DNA of 64,000 bases from DTU098 sp964498525 (GTDB taxonomy: Bacteria; Bacillota; Desulfotomaculia; Desulfotomaculales; Pelotomaculaceae): NCBI GenBank assembly GCA_964498525.1, contig CAZCGU010000003.1, positions 124,001-188,000 on the forward strand, written 5' to 3'. Positions 43,637 through 52,955 of this stretch are shown here, one piece after another. Position 1 is the stretch's first letter. Each line of letters opens with the position of its first letter. Made by a program: the position numbers and the translations under genes. The notes under the pieces were generated by a model. That model was not told the DNA's origin. It worked only from the letters and a program-made list of their open reading frames with translations, and did no database searches.

Positions 43637-43869
43637 AAAACTCAACAAAAGTGGTCATTCCCGATTGTGGACACCTTCCCTACATGGAAAAGCCGGAAGA
43701 GTTTAACCAGCACCCGACGGCTCAGCGGGAGGACGATTGGCTGTTGTTGCAGACAGCGCCGGGCCAAAGACAACCTTGAAGGCTCTTGCAGTGCTTCAGT
43801 CGGCTTTAATGCCCCGGAGGGGTCCCAGGTCGATTTTTCATTCAATTAGTTTGTATCGCTACGAAGGGG

Positions 43870-44317
43870 AAGCCGCGATGATTTTAAATATGTGGTCTAC
43901 CCACTGCTCTACGAGGACAGATTTGTCTTCAATGCGGATGCCGATCCCGGCGGTTATGAATCATGTGTAAGCGTACAGGTCGGACCCCGGGGAGAAATAT
44001 GGTCGGTTCATTGCGCCAAGCCGATGATCCTTTTACACGATAAGAAGCCCTTAATCCAGCCGGAGAAGGCATGGAAGAAACTCCTGAAAAACGACTCCCT
44101 GATTCACGTGGAAGGATTCTTTGGGTTTATTCCGGGTGACCGTTTCGCAGCCGCCTATTCCAAAGTTTCCGGGGTGGAATTGGTTTATAAGCCTCGCTAT
44201 ACGAATATTGCGCGTAACGAAAACTATGACATTGTGTACATGTTCACGGGCACTGCCCGGATAGGCACAAAAGATGTCCGGTTTATAGCCTTTGTAGACG
44301 CTGTTGAGGACAAGTGA
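43870..44317 (+). pseudogene. C-terminal half of a secreted, YycI-like protein
   Basis: In frame from about 43875: DDFKYVVYPLLYEDRFVFNA, then QPEKAWKKLLKNDSLIHVEG, YSKVSGVELVYKPRYTN, YMFTGTARIGTKDVRFIAFV. The pattern (A-W-x-x-L ... V-x-L-x-Y ... Y-x-F-x-G ... F-x-A-x-V) fits the YycI/PepSY-like two-layer fold at the end of regulatory or secreted proteins. No start or N-terminal domain is visible; the preceding 230 nt have no coherent frame. Family call is tentative. Confidence 0.4.
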
Positions 44318-44490
44318 ATTCCTCAATTCCGTTGATGCTACAGGATGTTTCGGCATCATTTCTAAAACAATGGGCAAACATAAGGGTGGTTCTCGCTGGC
44401 AACATAAAGGATAAATGGAACCGCAATTATCAGCTCAAGTAAAAAAGCGGCGGGAATCGTCTTTATTGATACTAAGGAAATTTTTTAGCC

Positions 44491-44652
44491 TCACTTATCT
44501 TTTATCAAACTATATCCCGATAATAGAACACTAAGACTAATAAAACCAACATATGCCCAATCAGATGTTGTCCACCCGGGGCTATATCTGGTGGTGATTA
44601 CCCACAGCAGCCACAGAAATCCCAAAATTGTAAAAATTTGCTTATAAAGCAT
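44491..44652 (-). CDS. Small membrane protein (53 residues) at the end of the ABC operon
   Basis: ATG 44652 lies inside the last codons of the permease gene (11-nt overlap) with GGGTGG 7 nt upstream. Product: MLYKQIFTILGFLWLLWVIT, then WTTSDWAYVGFISLSVLLSG and YSLIKDK. Two membrane helices with a short polar loop. Overlap and position suggest translational coupling and a role with the exporter. No family recognised. Confidence 0.6.
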   Translation of the reverse strand: MLYKQIFTILGFLWLLWVITTRYSPGWTTSDWAYVGFISLSVLLSGYSLIKDK

Positions 44653-45904
44653 GGCGGTCCACCCGTTCTGTAGAATTTATTAACCAGGGGCTCAGTATTT
44701 GGGTTGTGAAATAGCCGAGGAGCACTCCGGCAGGCAATGCCGCGCAGGCGCCAAGCCAGGAATATGTTTGCCAGCCCGCGGCGAAGCCAAGCGCCAGGAT
44801 CCCCGGAAGCGTTAACAGAAAAATGGATTTAGCGGCGGCCGTACTTTTGTCCGCAGGGTTCCATTGAAATAATTGTACAAAGCCGGAAGAAATAGCTTCT
44901 TTCCAATATGACCCCGCCAGGGAAGCAAGCAAGTAAGCTAAAGCGGGCCAAATGATCACTTTCCACCAGAAGGGAAAAGATAATAGGAGAAGTATCCCGG
45001 CCGCCAACAGCTGCGCAAAAGACAAAAGGCTTTTGTTATTACGCAAAACTGATTTAATACAAAGCTCAACCAAACTGTTAACGGCATTGCGCTTTCTAAA
45101 CAACTGGTTTGAGCTGCGAAACAGCCAGGGGCGTCTTTTTTGGGCGCCCGGTTTTTTTATGCGCAGGCCCGACAGACTCAGCAAAAGAAAAGCGTATCTC
45201 AGTCTCTCGCTTTGCTCCCGTGCGACATCATAGAAGAAGCTTTCCTTCACGCCGAGTCTCATTTTGGTTAAAAACCCGAAAAAAATTGAAAGCAAGGCAC
45301 AGGTCGTGAGAAGCAATCCGGGTTGGCCCAGGAGAAAAGGAATACTTTTTAAGAAAATAAAGCCCATGGAGACCATGGCTATTTTGAAAATAAAGGCTTT
45401 TTTCCAGCCTTGAAACCGCAGTTCCCCAAGCTGTTTTGCCAGTCCTATACCCGTTTTGAATAAAATAACAAATACCAAAAAAAGCATAACCTGCACTGTC
45501 GAAAGTTTGTAATGGACGAATAATAACGGGGCAAACACAAAAAAGACCAAAAAACTTGAAAAAATATTTAGAACTACACTGTAACCGAGGCCAAGGGCGA
45601 CAATTCTTTTGACCCAGCCCTTACACCGCAATAAAAAAAGCTGGTCTCCTTCTTCCATGAAAGTCCTGATCCACCCTGACCAGGCAAATAGGTACACGGC
45701 TATTAACAGCCAATTAAATGAAAGTCCTTCCATCCAGCCGTATTGGTTTTTCCACAACAGGGCATAGTAGTTCAGGCCGATCAAAGCGGCGGGGATCACG
45801 ATATATAACGCCACCGTCCAATCAATGGCGGTTTTCCATACGCCGTATTGAAATCTCCATTCCGCTCGAACTCGCCTGAAGAATAGCTGTGCTGGCGTAA
45901 TCAT
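44642..45904 (-). CDS. EcsB-like ABC transporter permease
   Basis: 420 residues, about 8-10 membrane segments in two blocks separated by a basic cytoplasmic part (GLRIKKPGAQKRRPWLFRSS). The start, PAQLFFRRVRAEWRFQ, and FAWSGWIRTFMEEGDQLFLL are typical of EcsB. EcsAB of Bacillus affects secretion and regulated membrane proteolysis; here that is an inference. Overlaps the ATPase gene by 4 nt. Confidence 0.82.
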   Translation of the reverse strand: MITPAQLFFRRVRAEWRFQYGVWKTAIDWTVALYIVIPAALIGLNYYALLWKNQYGWMEGLSFNWLLIAVYLFAWSGWIRTFMEEGDQLFLLRCKGWVKRIVALGLGYSVVLNIFSSFLVFFVFAPLLFVHYKLSTVQVMLFLVFVILFKTGIGLAKQLGELRFQGWKKAFIFKIAMVSMGFIFLKSIPFLLGQPGLLLTTCALLSIFFGFLTKMRLGVKESFFYDVAREQSERLRYAFLLLSLSGLRIKKPGAQKRRPWLFRSSNQLFRKRNAVNSLVELCIKSVLRNNKSLLSFAQLLAAGILLLLSFPFWWKVIIWPALAYLLASLAGSYWKEAISSGFVQLFQWNPADKSTAAAKSIFLLTLPGILALGFAAGWQTYSWLGACAALPAGVLLGYFTTQILSPWLINSTERVDRHAL

Positions 45905-46611
45905 TCTAAAATCTCCAGGATTTTATTAAAGCAGTCAAAAAGGGAGGCCCCCGGCAGCCGGCAAATTTCACGGATCTGACCCAGATTTCCCTGCGCCACC
46001 AGCTTCCCGTCAGCCAGAAGCACGAAGGAGTCGCAGATTTTTTCCGCCGTGTCCAGAGCATGGGTTGACATCAGAACCCCTGCGCCACGCTTTCTTTCGG
46101 CAGCCAACAGATCTAGAAAATCCCTGATCGCCCTTGGATCAAGCCCGATAAAAGGCTCGTCCACAATATAAATATCAGCCTTGATCAAAAAGCCTATAAT
46201 CAGCATAACCTTCTGCTGCATTCCTTTGGAAAAGCTGCCCGGCAAATGGTGCCTTTCCTTTTGCAATCGGAAAGTTTTGAGCAATTTCTCGCCCTCGTCC
46301 AAGAATTGGCGTCTTCCCATATCGTAGGCCGCCGCCGCTAATTCCAGATGCTCCCACAGGGTCAGCTCGTCATAGAAAACGGGTTGTTCAGGTATATAAG
46401 CATATCTGGTATTTTGTTCCCCTGGCTGGATCTTTCCCGCCACCTCCGGCAACAAGCTCAGAATAGCTTTAATGGTTGTGCTTTTCCCGGCTCCGTTAGG
46501 TCCGATTAACCCTGTCAGTTCACCCTTTTTCAAGGAAAAGCAAATGTTCTCAATGGCTTTTTTGTTGTTTGCGTAACCGGCGCTTTTGATTTGAATTTGC
46601 AATATATCCAT
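45901..46611 (-). CDS. EcsA-like ABC transporter ATPase
   Basis: 236 residues from ATG 46611 (GAGGAA about 10 nt upstream). GLIGPNGAGKSTTIKAILSL (Walker A), YAYIPEQPVFYDELTLWEHL (Q-loop; EcsA-like), SFSKGMQQKVMLIIGFLI (signature), IYIVDEPFIGLDPRAIRDFL (Walker B), STHALDTAEKI (H-loop). First gene of a three-gene set with the permease and the small membrane protein. Confidence 0.88.
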   Translation of the reverse strand: MDILQIQIKSAGYANNKKAIENICFSLKKGELTGLIGPNGAGKSTTIKAILSLLPEVAGKIQPGEQNTRYAYIPEQPVFYDELTLWEHLELAAAAYDMGRRQFLDEGEKLLKTFRLQKERHHLPGSFSKGMQQKVMLIIGFLIKADIYIVDEPFIGLDPRAIRDFLDLLAAERKRGAGVLMSTHALDTAEKICDSFVLLADGKLVAQGNLGQIREICRLPGASLFDCFNKILEILE

Positions 46612-46904
46612 CGTCGTCAGTTTCCTCTTTACTCTCATTCTTCGTTGAACAACGTGGTAAATCCGCTTTCGCTCCGCTCTCTTGGCCCCTCATCGTTATG
46701 ACACCCCAATTGTATTTTACCATTATATCAATTGAGGCGGAGGCCATAATTGTCCCGAAGGCCCACGTTTTTTCCGACGGCACGGTATCTTATATGCTCA
46801 ATGACCGTTTAGTTGAAGTTTATAAACTTTTTATAAATTCTTTAAGACCGGTTTAAATATCTCTTTTACAATAGACCTCAGCATAAACTAAGGAGGTTGT
46901 TCAA

Positions 46905-47615
46905 ATGGGTAAAATCAAGCTTCTGTACGATGTAGTGACGGCTATGAAAGACAAAGAGTCTTACAGCGGGGATCTCAAGGTGGAAGGCAGCAGGGATCGA
47001 GTCAAGGTATTCGGCCTGGTCAACGAATTTGAAAAGGATATGGTTGAAGGCAGAGTAAAGGCAAAGGTTTCCCTGGAAATGGATTGTGCGGGAAAGAAAG
47101 TGAAACATGAAAGCAGTACGGAATTCGACAGGCCTGATTTTCACGGCGCCAGGCAGCATGGCTCTTTTCATCACATGTTTTTTCACCATGGGTGCGGCTA
47201 CCGGCTAATCCATGGTGACGCGGACGTCTGCCATGGCGGCAGGCGGGGAGGTCCTAAGGAAAAGCTTAACAGACTGGCATGGTGTTTAAGCGTTTTAAAC
47301 AGCTTGAAGGCGGAGGAGCGGGAAGATAAAGGCGTTGTGCTTTCCCTGGATTTTAAAGAAATTCCCGGGGAACTGAAAAAAGACATCCAGGAAAAGTTCC
47401 TTCATCATAATCATAAACTGTCCCAGGAGCACGGTAAAGGACGCCTGTTTAAAGAATTTTCCGCCATGGAGATTTCAGATGGCAGTTTGAATATCTTCAT
47501 CAACAAGAAAAGGGAAGTGGAAAAAATCACTTTAACCATTGAAGGAAGCCGAAATGATACGCAAAACCAGCCGCACCATTTGGATTTGCTTGCGGAGCTG
47601 TGCCTGGCAGGTTGA
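46905..47615 (+). CDS. Unknown cytoplasmic protein with His-rich segment
   Basis: 236 residues, AAGGAGGTTGTTCAA before ATG 46905. The N-terminal ~80 residues are beta-rich and charged (GDLKVEGSRDRVKVFGLVNE). Residues 85-115 are rich in His, Gly and Cys (HHMFFHHGCGYRLIHGDADV, CHGGRRGG) and could bind metal. The C-terminal part ends in an alternating polar strand. No signal peptide. Co-oriented with a ferredoxin 45 nt downstream. Family not recognised. Confidence 0.65.
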   Translation: MGKIKLLYDVVTAMKDKESYSGDLKVEGSRDRVKVFGLVNEFEKDMVEGRVKAKVSLEMDCAGKKVKHESSTEFDRPDFHGARQHGSFHHMFFHHGCGYRLIHGDADVCHGGRRGGPKEKLNRLAWCLSVLNSLKAEEREDKGVVLSLDFKEIPGELKKDIQEKFLHHNHKLSQEHGKGRLFKEFSAMEISDGSLNIFINKKREVEKITLTIEGSRNDTQNQPHHLDLLAELCLAG

Positions 47616-47660
47616 GGACGCCGGCGGCGTTCGGAATGCCACGGATAGGAGGCGGCAGAA

Positions 47661-47927
47661 GTGGCAAAGCCTTACCCCCGTCATAGACACAGTCCCGGCA
47701 GGCGGCACGCTACCGCTTATATAGAGGTAAACACCAGGCTGTGCCGGGCCTGCTGGAAGTGTGTGGACGCATGCCCCAAGGGCGTTATAGGTAAAACCGG
47801 TTTTGTTTTTCATAAACACGTGCGCATCGTCAAACCCGGAAACTGCACCGGTTGCGGAGCCTGTGTCAAAGCCTGCCCCAATGGCGCCATAGAGCCCTTG
47901 AGACAAGCCGGAGCGCCCAGGGAGTGA
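47661..47927 (+). CDS. Two-cluster (2x 4Fe-4S) ferredoxin
   Basis: 88 residues from GTG 47661 with AGGAGG about 8 nt upstream. Two C-x-x-C-x-x-C-x-x-x-C-P motifs: CRACWKCVDACPKG and CTGCGACVKACPNG. A small electron carrier in the cytoplasm. The N-terminal 20 residues are rich in Arg and His. The terminator at 47953 ends the unit. Confidence 0.85.
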   Translation: MAKPYPRHRHSPGRRHATAYIEVNTRLCRACWKCVDACPKGVIGKTGFVFHKHVRIVKPGNCTGCGACVKACPNGAIEPLRQAGAPRE

Positions 47928-47952
47928 CAAATGTTTTTTATTTTAAAATCCT

Positions 47953-47979
47953 GACCGGGATAAAACCGGTCTTTTTTTT
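47953..47979 (+). terminator. Intrinsic terminator after the ferredoxin gene
   Basis: GACCGG (47953-47958) and CCGGTC (47966-47971) with loop GATAAAA, followed by eight T. It separates the ferredoxin unit from the kinase gene, which has its own TATAAT near 48030. Confidence 0.8.
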
Positions 47980-48074
47980 AAACGGGATGGTTTTAGCTAA
48001 GGTGGTATCGCTGAGGGGTTTTTCAGGGTATATAATGATATGAGACCGGGATTCAGGGCAAGGATGATGAGTGT

Positions 48075-49265
48075 ATGGATAAGCGGGAAAAACAAAAACA
48101 ATTGTTCGAGAGACTAAAACATCACCACGAAAGGCATCCCGCGCACGATCACATTTTTGAAGAACTGATCCAGCACCGGATGTACCACCGGGAGTTTCAC
48201 CGCATGCACAGGTCCATGAGATATTTTCGCCCCTTCGCTTTGTTGTTCAACCTGCTGATCATTTATTTGCTGTTTACATTAGTCGGGATGAAAGTTTTTG
48301 TACTGGTTATCGCAGCTTTGCTGGTGGCAAAGGAAATAGTGCAGGTATTTTTCTTGCTGCGGTTGGAAAAAAGAGTATTCAAACCCCTGGAAAAGTTGAA
48401 AAACGGGGTGGAGGAGGTTGCCCGGGGCAACTATGACGTGAAAGTGAAATGCGACCTGGACAATGAGATCGGCCTGCTGGTTGCCTCCTTTAATGAAATG
48501 GCGCGCAAACTGGGAGAAAGCGAAAGGCTCAAGGCTGAATACGAAGAAAACAGGAAAACCTTTATAGCAAACGTCTCCCACGACCTGAAGACACCCGTCG
48601 CCTCTTTGCAGGGTTATGTAGAGGCGGTGTTGGATAAAAACATCCCGCCGGAAAGTAAAATAAACTATTTGCAGGTAATCCACCGCAATATAATTTACGT
48701 CAACAGGCTGATCGACGACCTGTTTCTTTTTGCCAGGCTGGATATGCAGAAACTGGATTTTCAGTTTGAAGTTGTGCCGGTGCGGGCTTTCATGGGTGAC
48801 TTGACGGAAGAATTCAGGTTTGAACTGGCGGAAAAACAGGTGTGGCTTGAATATGCCGATAAAATGGAGCAGGACCTGCCGGTCCGCATGGACAGGAAAA
48901 GGCTGCGCCAGGCCATCGGCAACATCATCGGCAATGCTATTAAATACGGGCCGGAGCAGGGTCTGGTCATAAAAACGAAACTGCGAAAACAGGGTGGTTC
49001 TGTTTGTGTTGAACTTGGTGACAACGGGCCGGGAATCCCCGCGGATAAACTTACCCATATTTTCGAGAGGTTCTACCGTATCGATCATGAGCGTACCAAG
49101 GACCTTATGAGCACCGGGCTGGGGCTGGCCATCGCCAGGGAACTGGTGGAAGCCCACGGAGGCAGTATAACAGCCGCCAGCGAAGAAGGCAGGGGTACTT
49201 GCTTCAGGATCACACTTCCTGTTGCCGAAGGGAGGGAAGCCGGTGAAGCGCATCCTGATCATTGA
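48075..49265 (+). CDS. Sensor histidine kinase (HAMP, HisKA)
   Basis: 396 residues. A His-rich N-terminus (LKHHHERHPAHDH, HREFHRMHRSM) precedes two close membrane helices (about 53-93) with almost no outer loop, so sensing is probably in the membrane or cytoplasm. HAMP: KPLEKLKNGVEEVARGNYDV. HisKA: FIANVSHDLKTPVASLQGYV with His 169. ATPase: NIIGNAIKYG (N), ELGDNGPGIPADKLTHIFER (G1/F), STGLGLAIARELVEAHGG (G2). Overlaps the regulator gene by 23 nt. The His-rich tail could bind metal, as might the protein at 46905. Confidence 0.9.
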   Translation: MDKREKQKQLFERLKHHHERHPAHDHIFEELIQHRMYHREFHRMHRSMRYFRPFALLFNLLIIYLLFTLVGMKVFVLVIAALLVAKEIVQVFFLLRLEKRVFKPLEKLKNGVEEVARGNYDVKVKCDLDNEIGLLVASFNEMARKLGESERLKAEYEENRKTFIANVSHDLKTPVASLQGYVEAVLDKNIPPESKINYLQVIHRNIIYVNRLIDDLFLFARLDMQKLDFQFEVVPVRAFMGDLTEEFRFELAEKQVWLEYADKMEQDLPVRMDRKRLRQAIGNIIGNAIKYGPEQGLVIKTKLRKQGGSVCVELGDNGPGIPADKLTHIFERFYRIDHERTKDLMSTGLGLAIARELVEAHGGSITAASEEGRGTCFRITLPVAEGREAGEAHPDH

Positions 49266-49941
49266 GGATGACCTTAATATCGCCGAACTTGAAAGGGACT
49301 ATCTCCAGCTAAACGGATTTAAGGCCGATATTGTCCAGGATGGAGCCCAGGGTCTAAAAAGGGCCCTTGAGGGTGGTTATGACCTGATCATTGTGGACCT
49401 GATGCTGCCCAACAAGGGCGGCTATGAAATTATTAAAGAAGCACGGAACAGGTTGGACATCCCCCTGGTGGTCGTTTCAGCCAAAGGCGAGGATATCAGT
49501 AAAATCAGGGGGCTGGAGTACGGGGCCGACGATTATCTGACCAAGCCCTTCAGCCCGGGGGAACTGGTGGCCAGGGTCAAGTCCCATATCAAAAGATATG
49601 AACGGCTTAAGGGCAGCATGCCGCCTGTTGAAGTGATCACCCATAGAGGGCTGGAAATCAATACGGCGTCCCGCAGGGTAACTGTCAACGGCAGGGAGGT
49701 CCAGTTGACAGCCAGGGAGTACGATCTGCTGCTGTTCTTTGCCGCCAATCCCAACATTGTCTTTACGAAAGAGCACATTCTGGCAGCCATATGGGGGGAC
49801 GATTACTATGGCGATACGGCAACCGTGGCCGTTCATATCCAAAAAATAAGAAAAAAGATAGAAAAAGAACCGGCAAATCCGGAGTTTATCGAAACTCTTT
49901 GGGGAACCGGGTACAGGCTGACAGGCGACAGCCGGGGGTAG
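49243..49941 (+). CDS. OmpR-family response regulator
   Basis: 232 residues from GTG 49243, with GGGAGGGAAG upstream inside the kinase gene. Receiver: EDD at 8-10, Asp 52 (LIIVDLMLPN), KPFSPGELVARV. Winged helix: QLTAREYDLLLFFAANPNIV, IWGDDYYGDTATVAVHIQKI, GTGYRL. Partner of the kinase at 48075. A fragment of a related regulator C-terminus lies at 56882-56992. Confidence 0.92.
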   Translation: MKRILIIEDDLNIAELERDYLQLNGFKADIVQDGAQGLKRALEGGYDLIIVDLMLPNKGGYEIIKEARNRLDIPLVVVSAKGEDISKIRGLEYGADDYLTKPFSPGELVARVKSHIKRYERLKGSMPPVEVITHRGLEINTASRRVTVNGREVQLTAREYDLLLFFAANPNIVFTKEHILAAIWGDDYYGDTATVAVHIQKIRKKIEKEPANPEFIETLWGTGYRLTGDSRG

Positions 49942-50151
49942 AAGCGGGCGCCTTTCCAGGCGGATTATGCGGATGTTTTAGCTGCTCTTCATCTTAAATA
50001 TTGAATTGTCATTAAATATATGATATTATTAAATTTATGCATCATTCTATATATTGCATCAAGATAGCACTTAATATTAGCATATTTACGATGTTTTGTC
50101 AATAGGGAAATTGGTGCATATGCAATTTGCCAACATTTTCGGGGGTTAAGC

Positions 50152-50640
50152 ATGTCATTTGATTTGACGATATTTTCAAGGTCTCTGATTCAAAAACAAG
50201 CAGTTTCAGAAATAATTGAATGCAATAAAATAACCGAACGATATGCGCTGAAACTGACTGAACAACAGGCGGTCGAACTTGTTGAAACCCGCTCTCTTTC
50301 TCTTATTGAAATGGGAAGGATAGAATTTGGCGGCGGCGTAATCGATAAGATGATCAAAGAATTTTGCAGCTCCCACTACATTTCTCAGCATAATTATACT
50401 GAAACTCTGCATGATCTGATAGAAATATTTTATTATTATAAAAACGAGACGCTCGATCTAATGGGCGACGACGATTTGATCAAGTTTATGAAAAAATGTT
50501 TTAACGGAAAGTGTCGGGGTTCTCTGGACCTGCTTAAATGGCGTGAACTGGAGAAGATGGCCAGTAACGTAAGGTACGGCTATGACCCCGGGTATGAAGA
50601 AATCGATAAAGAAAATACGGAGAAGGATGTCGATGAGTGA
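50152..50640 (+). CDS. DUF6323-family protein
   Basis: 162 residues. LKLTEQQAVELVETRSLSLI, GRIEFGGGVIDKMIKEFCSS, SQHNYTETLHDLIEIFYYYK, LDLLKWRELEKMASNVRYGY. This is the short family found with DUF6179 proteins in Clostridia; the helical content suggests an adaptor. The ATGA-type overlap with the next gene makes the pair co-translated. No known function. Confidence 0.75.
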   Translation: MSFDLTIFSRSLIQKQAVSEIIECNKITERYALKLTEQQAVELVETRSLSLIEMGRIEFGGGVIDKMIKEFCSSHYISQHNYTETLHDLIEIFYYYKNETLDLMGDDDLIKFMKKCFNGKCRGSLDLLKWRELEKMASNVRYGYDPGYEEIDKENTEKDVDE

Positions 50641-51997
50641 CATTAAAAAGTATTCAAGGATCAGAGAGGAACTGCTCAGCGATGAATTTTATTTCCTGTC
50701 GTTTATACAAGAAGCATATGGCCAGGCAGAGCTGAGCGATACGGAAATGGAAAACATCCAAATGCAGTGCATGAAGCTCCTGGCTGACAGCACGCAGCGC
50801 TATAGCAGGGGTGAAAGCAGTTCCGTCAGGATTGAAGCGGCGCAAAGTATTATGACCTCAAATTTTTACACCATCGGCCTGTATTTAAAATCTCTTCCTG
50901 ATATTTCATCCGTACTCCATATTGTAAAAAACGAACCTGTTTCCGAACTTTATCAGCGGGGCCGCAGGATCATAAACAGAAAATTACATACTGCGAAACA
51001 CTTATATCAGCTCGTTTGCAAAACCAAAATGCAAAGCCCGAATTACACCTATAATGCCACCATCGGGGAAGGCGTCAGAATATTTTTCAAACAATATAAT
51101 GCAGATTTTGAGGCCCATGAGATCCCGGCGTCAATTGATTATCAATTAATGAATCCGGTGACCGGCCTGGCCGGGGTGGAATATATCATTCAGTATCTGC
51201 AAAACCTGTACCTGGAAAATTTGTTTTGCGCCAAGTTCGAGGCTGCCGTTATCCACGAGGTCATGTGCGGATACGATGAGGGCTACAAGGATCTGCTTAT
51301 TAACATTTTCGGACAGGTACTTCAGAATGCGCTGGGTTGCGCGCTATTAAACAAAGATATAGTATCCTTAAACCTTGTCACCTCAGATCTGCAAAGACTT
51401 AAAACTTCCTTCGAAAACAAAACCAAAGGATTAACTTGTGTCATTTTGCAGCCGGCGGCGGACGCGGTTATTAAGACACTGGCCGTTACGAACGCGTCTT
51501 TGCAGGCATTCATCTATGCCAATTTGCCGGAGTTTGCCGCAAGAGTTTACCTGGCGGCAAATAACGATACCCTGCAGACAGTATTCACGCCCCGTTACAG
51601 GCACGTTGTGGATCGAACTGTCAGGTACGATATGGGCAGGAAGATGGACGACAAGGCATACCGGAATATTGTCAATGAGCTGCTGTCCTGCAGGTACTCT
51701 GCTGATAAAATCCAAATCATCAAAGAGCATATCATGACGCTTTCCGATATGGAAGATATCGTTACGGACGGCCAATTGAGCGAAGCGGAAGCATTGGCTG
51801 TTTTCAACATGCTTGATGATGTTGAGATTGCTATTTTACTCAAGCGGCACCCCTGCCGCCGGGAGATAGGTGCCGTTGATTTCTCAGAAGCGGAAATGAA
51901 GTGGCAGCAATATTTAGAAAGGTATCTGCAGAATATGGCGGAAGACAGGTTAGAAAAGCTCCAAAGGGTAATATCGGAAATAGAGTACGAGTATTAG
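50633..51997 (+). CDS. DUF6179-family protein
   Basis: 454 residues from ATG 50633 (GGAGAAGGATGTCG upstream), overlapping the DUF6323 gene by 8 nt. Mostly helical; YHVVDRTVRYDMG-like segment (RYRHVVDRTVRYDMGRKMDD) and FNMLDDVEIAILLKRHP are conserved-looking. No membrane segments or catalytic motif recognised. The pair with DUF6323 recurs in spore-forming Clostridia; role unknown. Confidence 0.75.
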   Translation: MSDIKKYSRIREELLSDEFYFLSFIQEAYGQAELSDTEMENIQMQCMKLLADSTQRYSRGESSSVRIEAAQSIMTSNFYTIGLYLKSLPDISSVLHIVKNEPVSELYQRGRRIINRKLHTAKHLYQLVCKTKMQSPNYTYNATIGEGVRIFFKQYNADFEAHEIPASIDYQLMNPVTGLAGVEYIIQYLQNLYLENLFCAKFEAAVIHEVMCGYDEGYKDLLINIFGQVLQNALGCALLNKDIVSLNLVTSDLQRLKTSFENKTKGLTCVILQPAADAVIKTLAVTNASLQAFIYANLPEFAARVYLAANNDTLQTVFTPRYRHVVDRTVRYDMGRKMDDKAYRNIVNELLSCRYSADKIQIIKEHIMTLSDMEDIVTDGQLSEAEALAVFNMLDDVEIAILLKRHPCRREIGAVDFSEAEMKWQQYLERYLQNMAEDRLEKLQRVISEIEYEY

Positions 51998-52151
51998 AGT
52001 TCGCTGACGACACAACAAGAACGTCCGACGTCCCTTTGTCACCCTTGTGATTTGTTTTTTAATGAATCAGGGAGAGCTTACTTTCCATCGAGGACACCGC
52101 CGGCTAAACAGCCTGCGGTTTTTTTACGCCAAAAAACTTTGCCCCGTGCAC

Positions 52152-52202
52152 TTGCCAAAGACGGGGTTTTCTATTATAATCAACTTAGTTGAGTCGTCAA
52201 CT
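52152..52202 (+). promoter_or_regulatory. Promoter with palindromic operator of the TetR gene
   Basis: TTGCCA (52152-52157), 17-nt spacer, TATAAT (52175-52180), and at the expected start of transcription AGTTGAGTCGTCAACT (52187-52202), a palindrome with 6-bp arms. A related half repeat, AACTTGGTTGAATTAAG, follows near 52216. Probable operator for the TetR-type protein at 52255. Confidence 0.65.
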
Positions 52203-52254
52203 CATTTGCATAATAAACTTGGTTGAATTAAGGGCTAATTATAGAGGTGAAAAA

Positions 52255-52881
52255 ATGGAGCAGGTCAGAGTAAGCAGAACCGAGCGCAAAAAAGAAGAAA
52301 CCAGGAAAAAAATTATCGCTGTGGCCATGGATTTGTTTAACAGGCAGGGTTTTGAACAAACCACGGTAGAGCAAATAGCCGAAGAGGCCGACGTCAACAA
52401 GGGGACCATCTATAATCATTTTCCCGCTAAAGAAGCTATTATCAGCGCATACGTACAGAGAATAATCAAGGAGCAGGGGCCTGAAGCGCTCAGCCAGGCG
52501 CTGCAGCTGCCCGATACCCGCTCGCGCCTGGTTTCGGTGCTTTATAAAGCAGTGGATTGGTTTCATGTTAAATCTAACAGGGATATTTTTGAAAGATATT
52601 ATACTTTTCGGGCACAAAAAGTGTTTCAAGTCTTCAGGGATGGGGATCTAAGTGAGAGCAGCGGCTTCAGGGGCGTGCTGGAACCGATCATAAAAATAGG
52701 CATGGAAGCGGGGGAAATCAGGCGGGATATAAACAGCATGATTCTTGCCGCCCACCTGGAAACGATGTACAGCAATTGGTCGGTTCTATGGGCGTCTAAT
52801 CCGGAATTATTTGCCATAGAAGAAGGCGTTAACATGATTATGGACTTTTTCCTAAACGGTGTAAAAAACAGGGAGAAGTAA
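52255..52881 (+). CDS. TetR-family regulator
   Basis: 208 residues from ATG 52255 (GAGGTGAAAAA upstream). RKKIIAVAMDLFNRQGFEQT, TVEQIAEEADVNKGTIYNHF is the N-terminal helix-turn-helix. The C-terminal part is the ligand/dimer domain. Upstream of the phosphotransferase-like gene with 74 nt between, it probably senses the compound which that enzyme acts on and represses both genes through the palindrome at 52187. Confidence 0.88.
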   Translation: MEQVRVSRTERKKEETRKKIIAVAMDLFNRQGFEQTTVEQIAEEADVNKGTIYNHFPAKEAIISAYVQRIIKEQGPEALSQALQLPDTRSRLVSVLYKAVDWFHVKSNRDIFERYYTFRAQKVFQVFRDGDLSESSGFRGVLEPIIKIGMEAGEIRRDINSMILAAHLETMYSNWSVLWASNPELFAIEEGVNMIMDFFLNGVKNREK

Positions 52882-52955
52882 AAACGAAGATAGATATGCT
52901 GCCAATGGAGCACCAGCTGGATAGAGAAAAAATTAATCAGCGGGGGAGGATGACC

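Noticed and set aside
48279..49262. 327-codon minus-strand frame
   Set aside because: Antisense shadow of the histidine kinase gene, with no family-like motifs.
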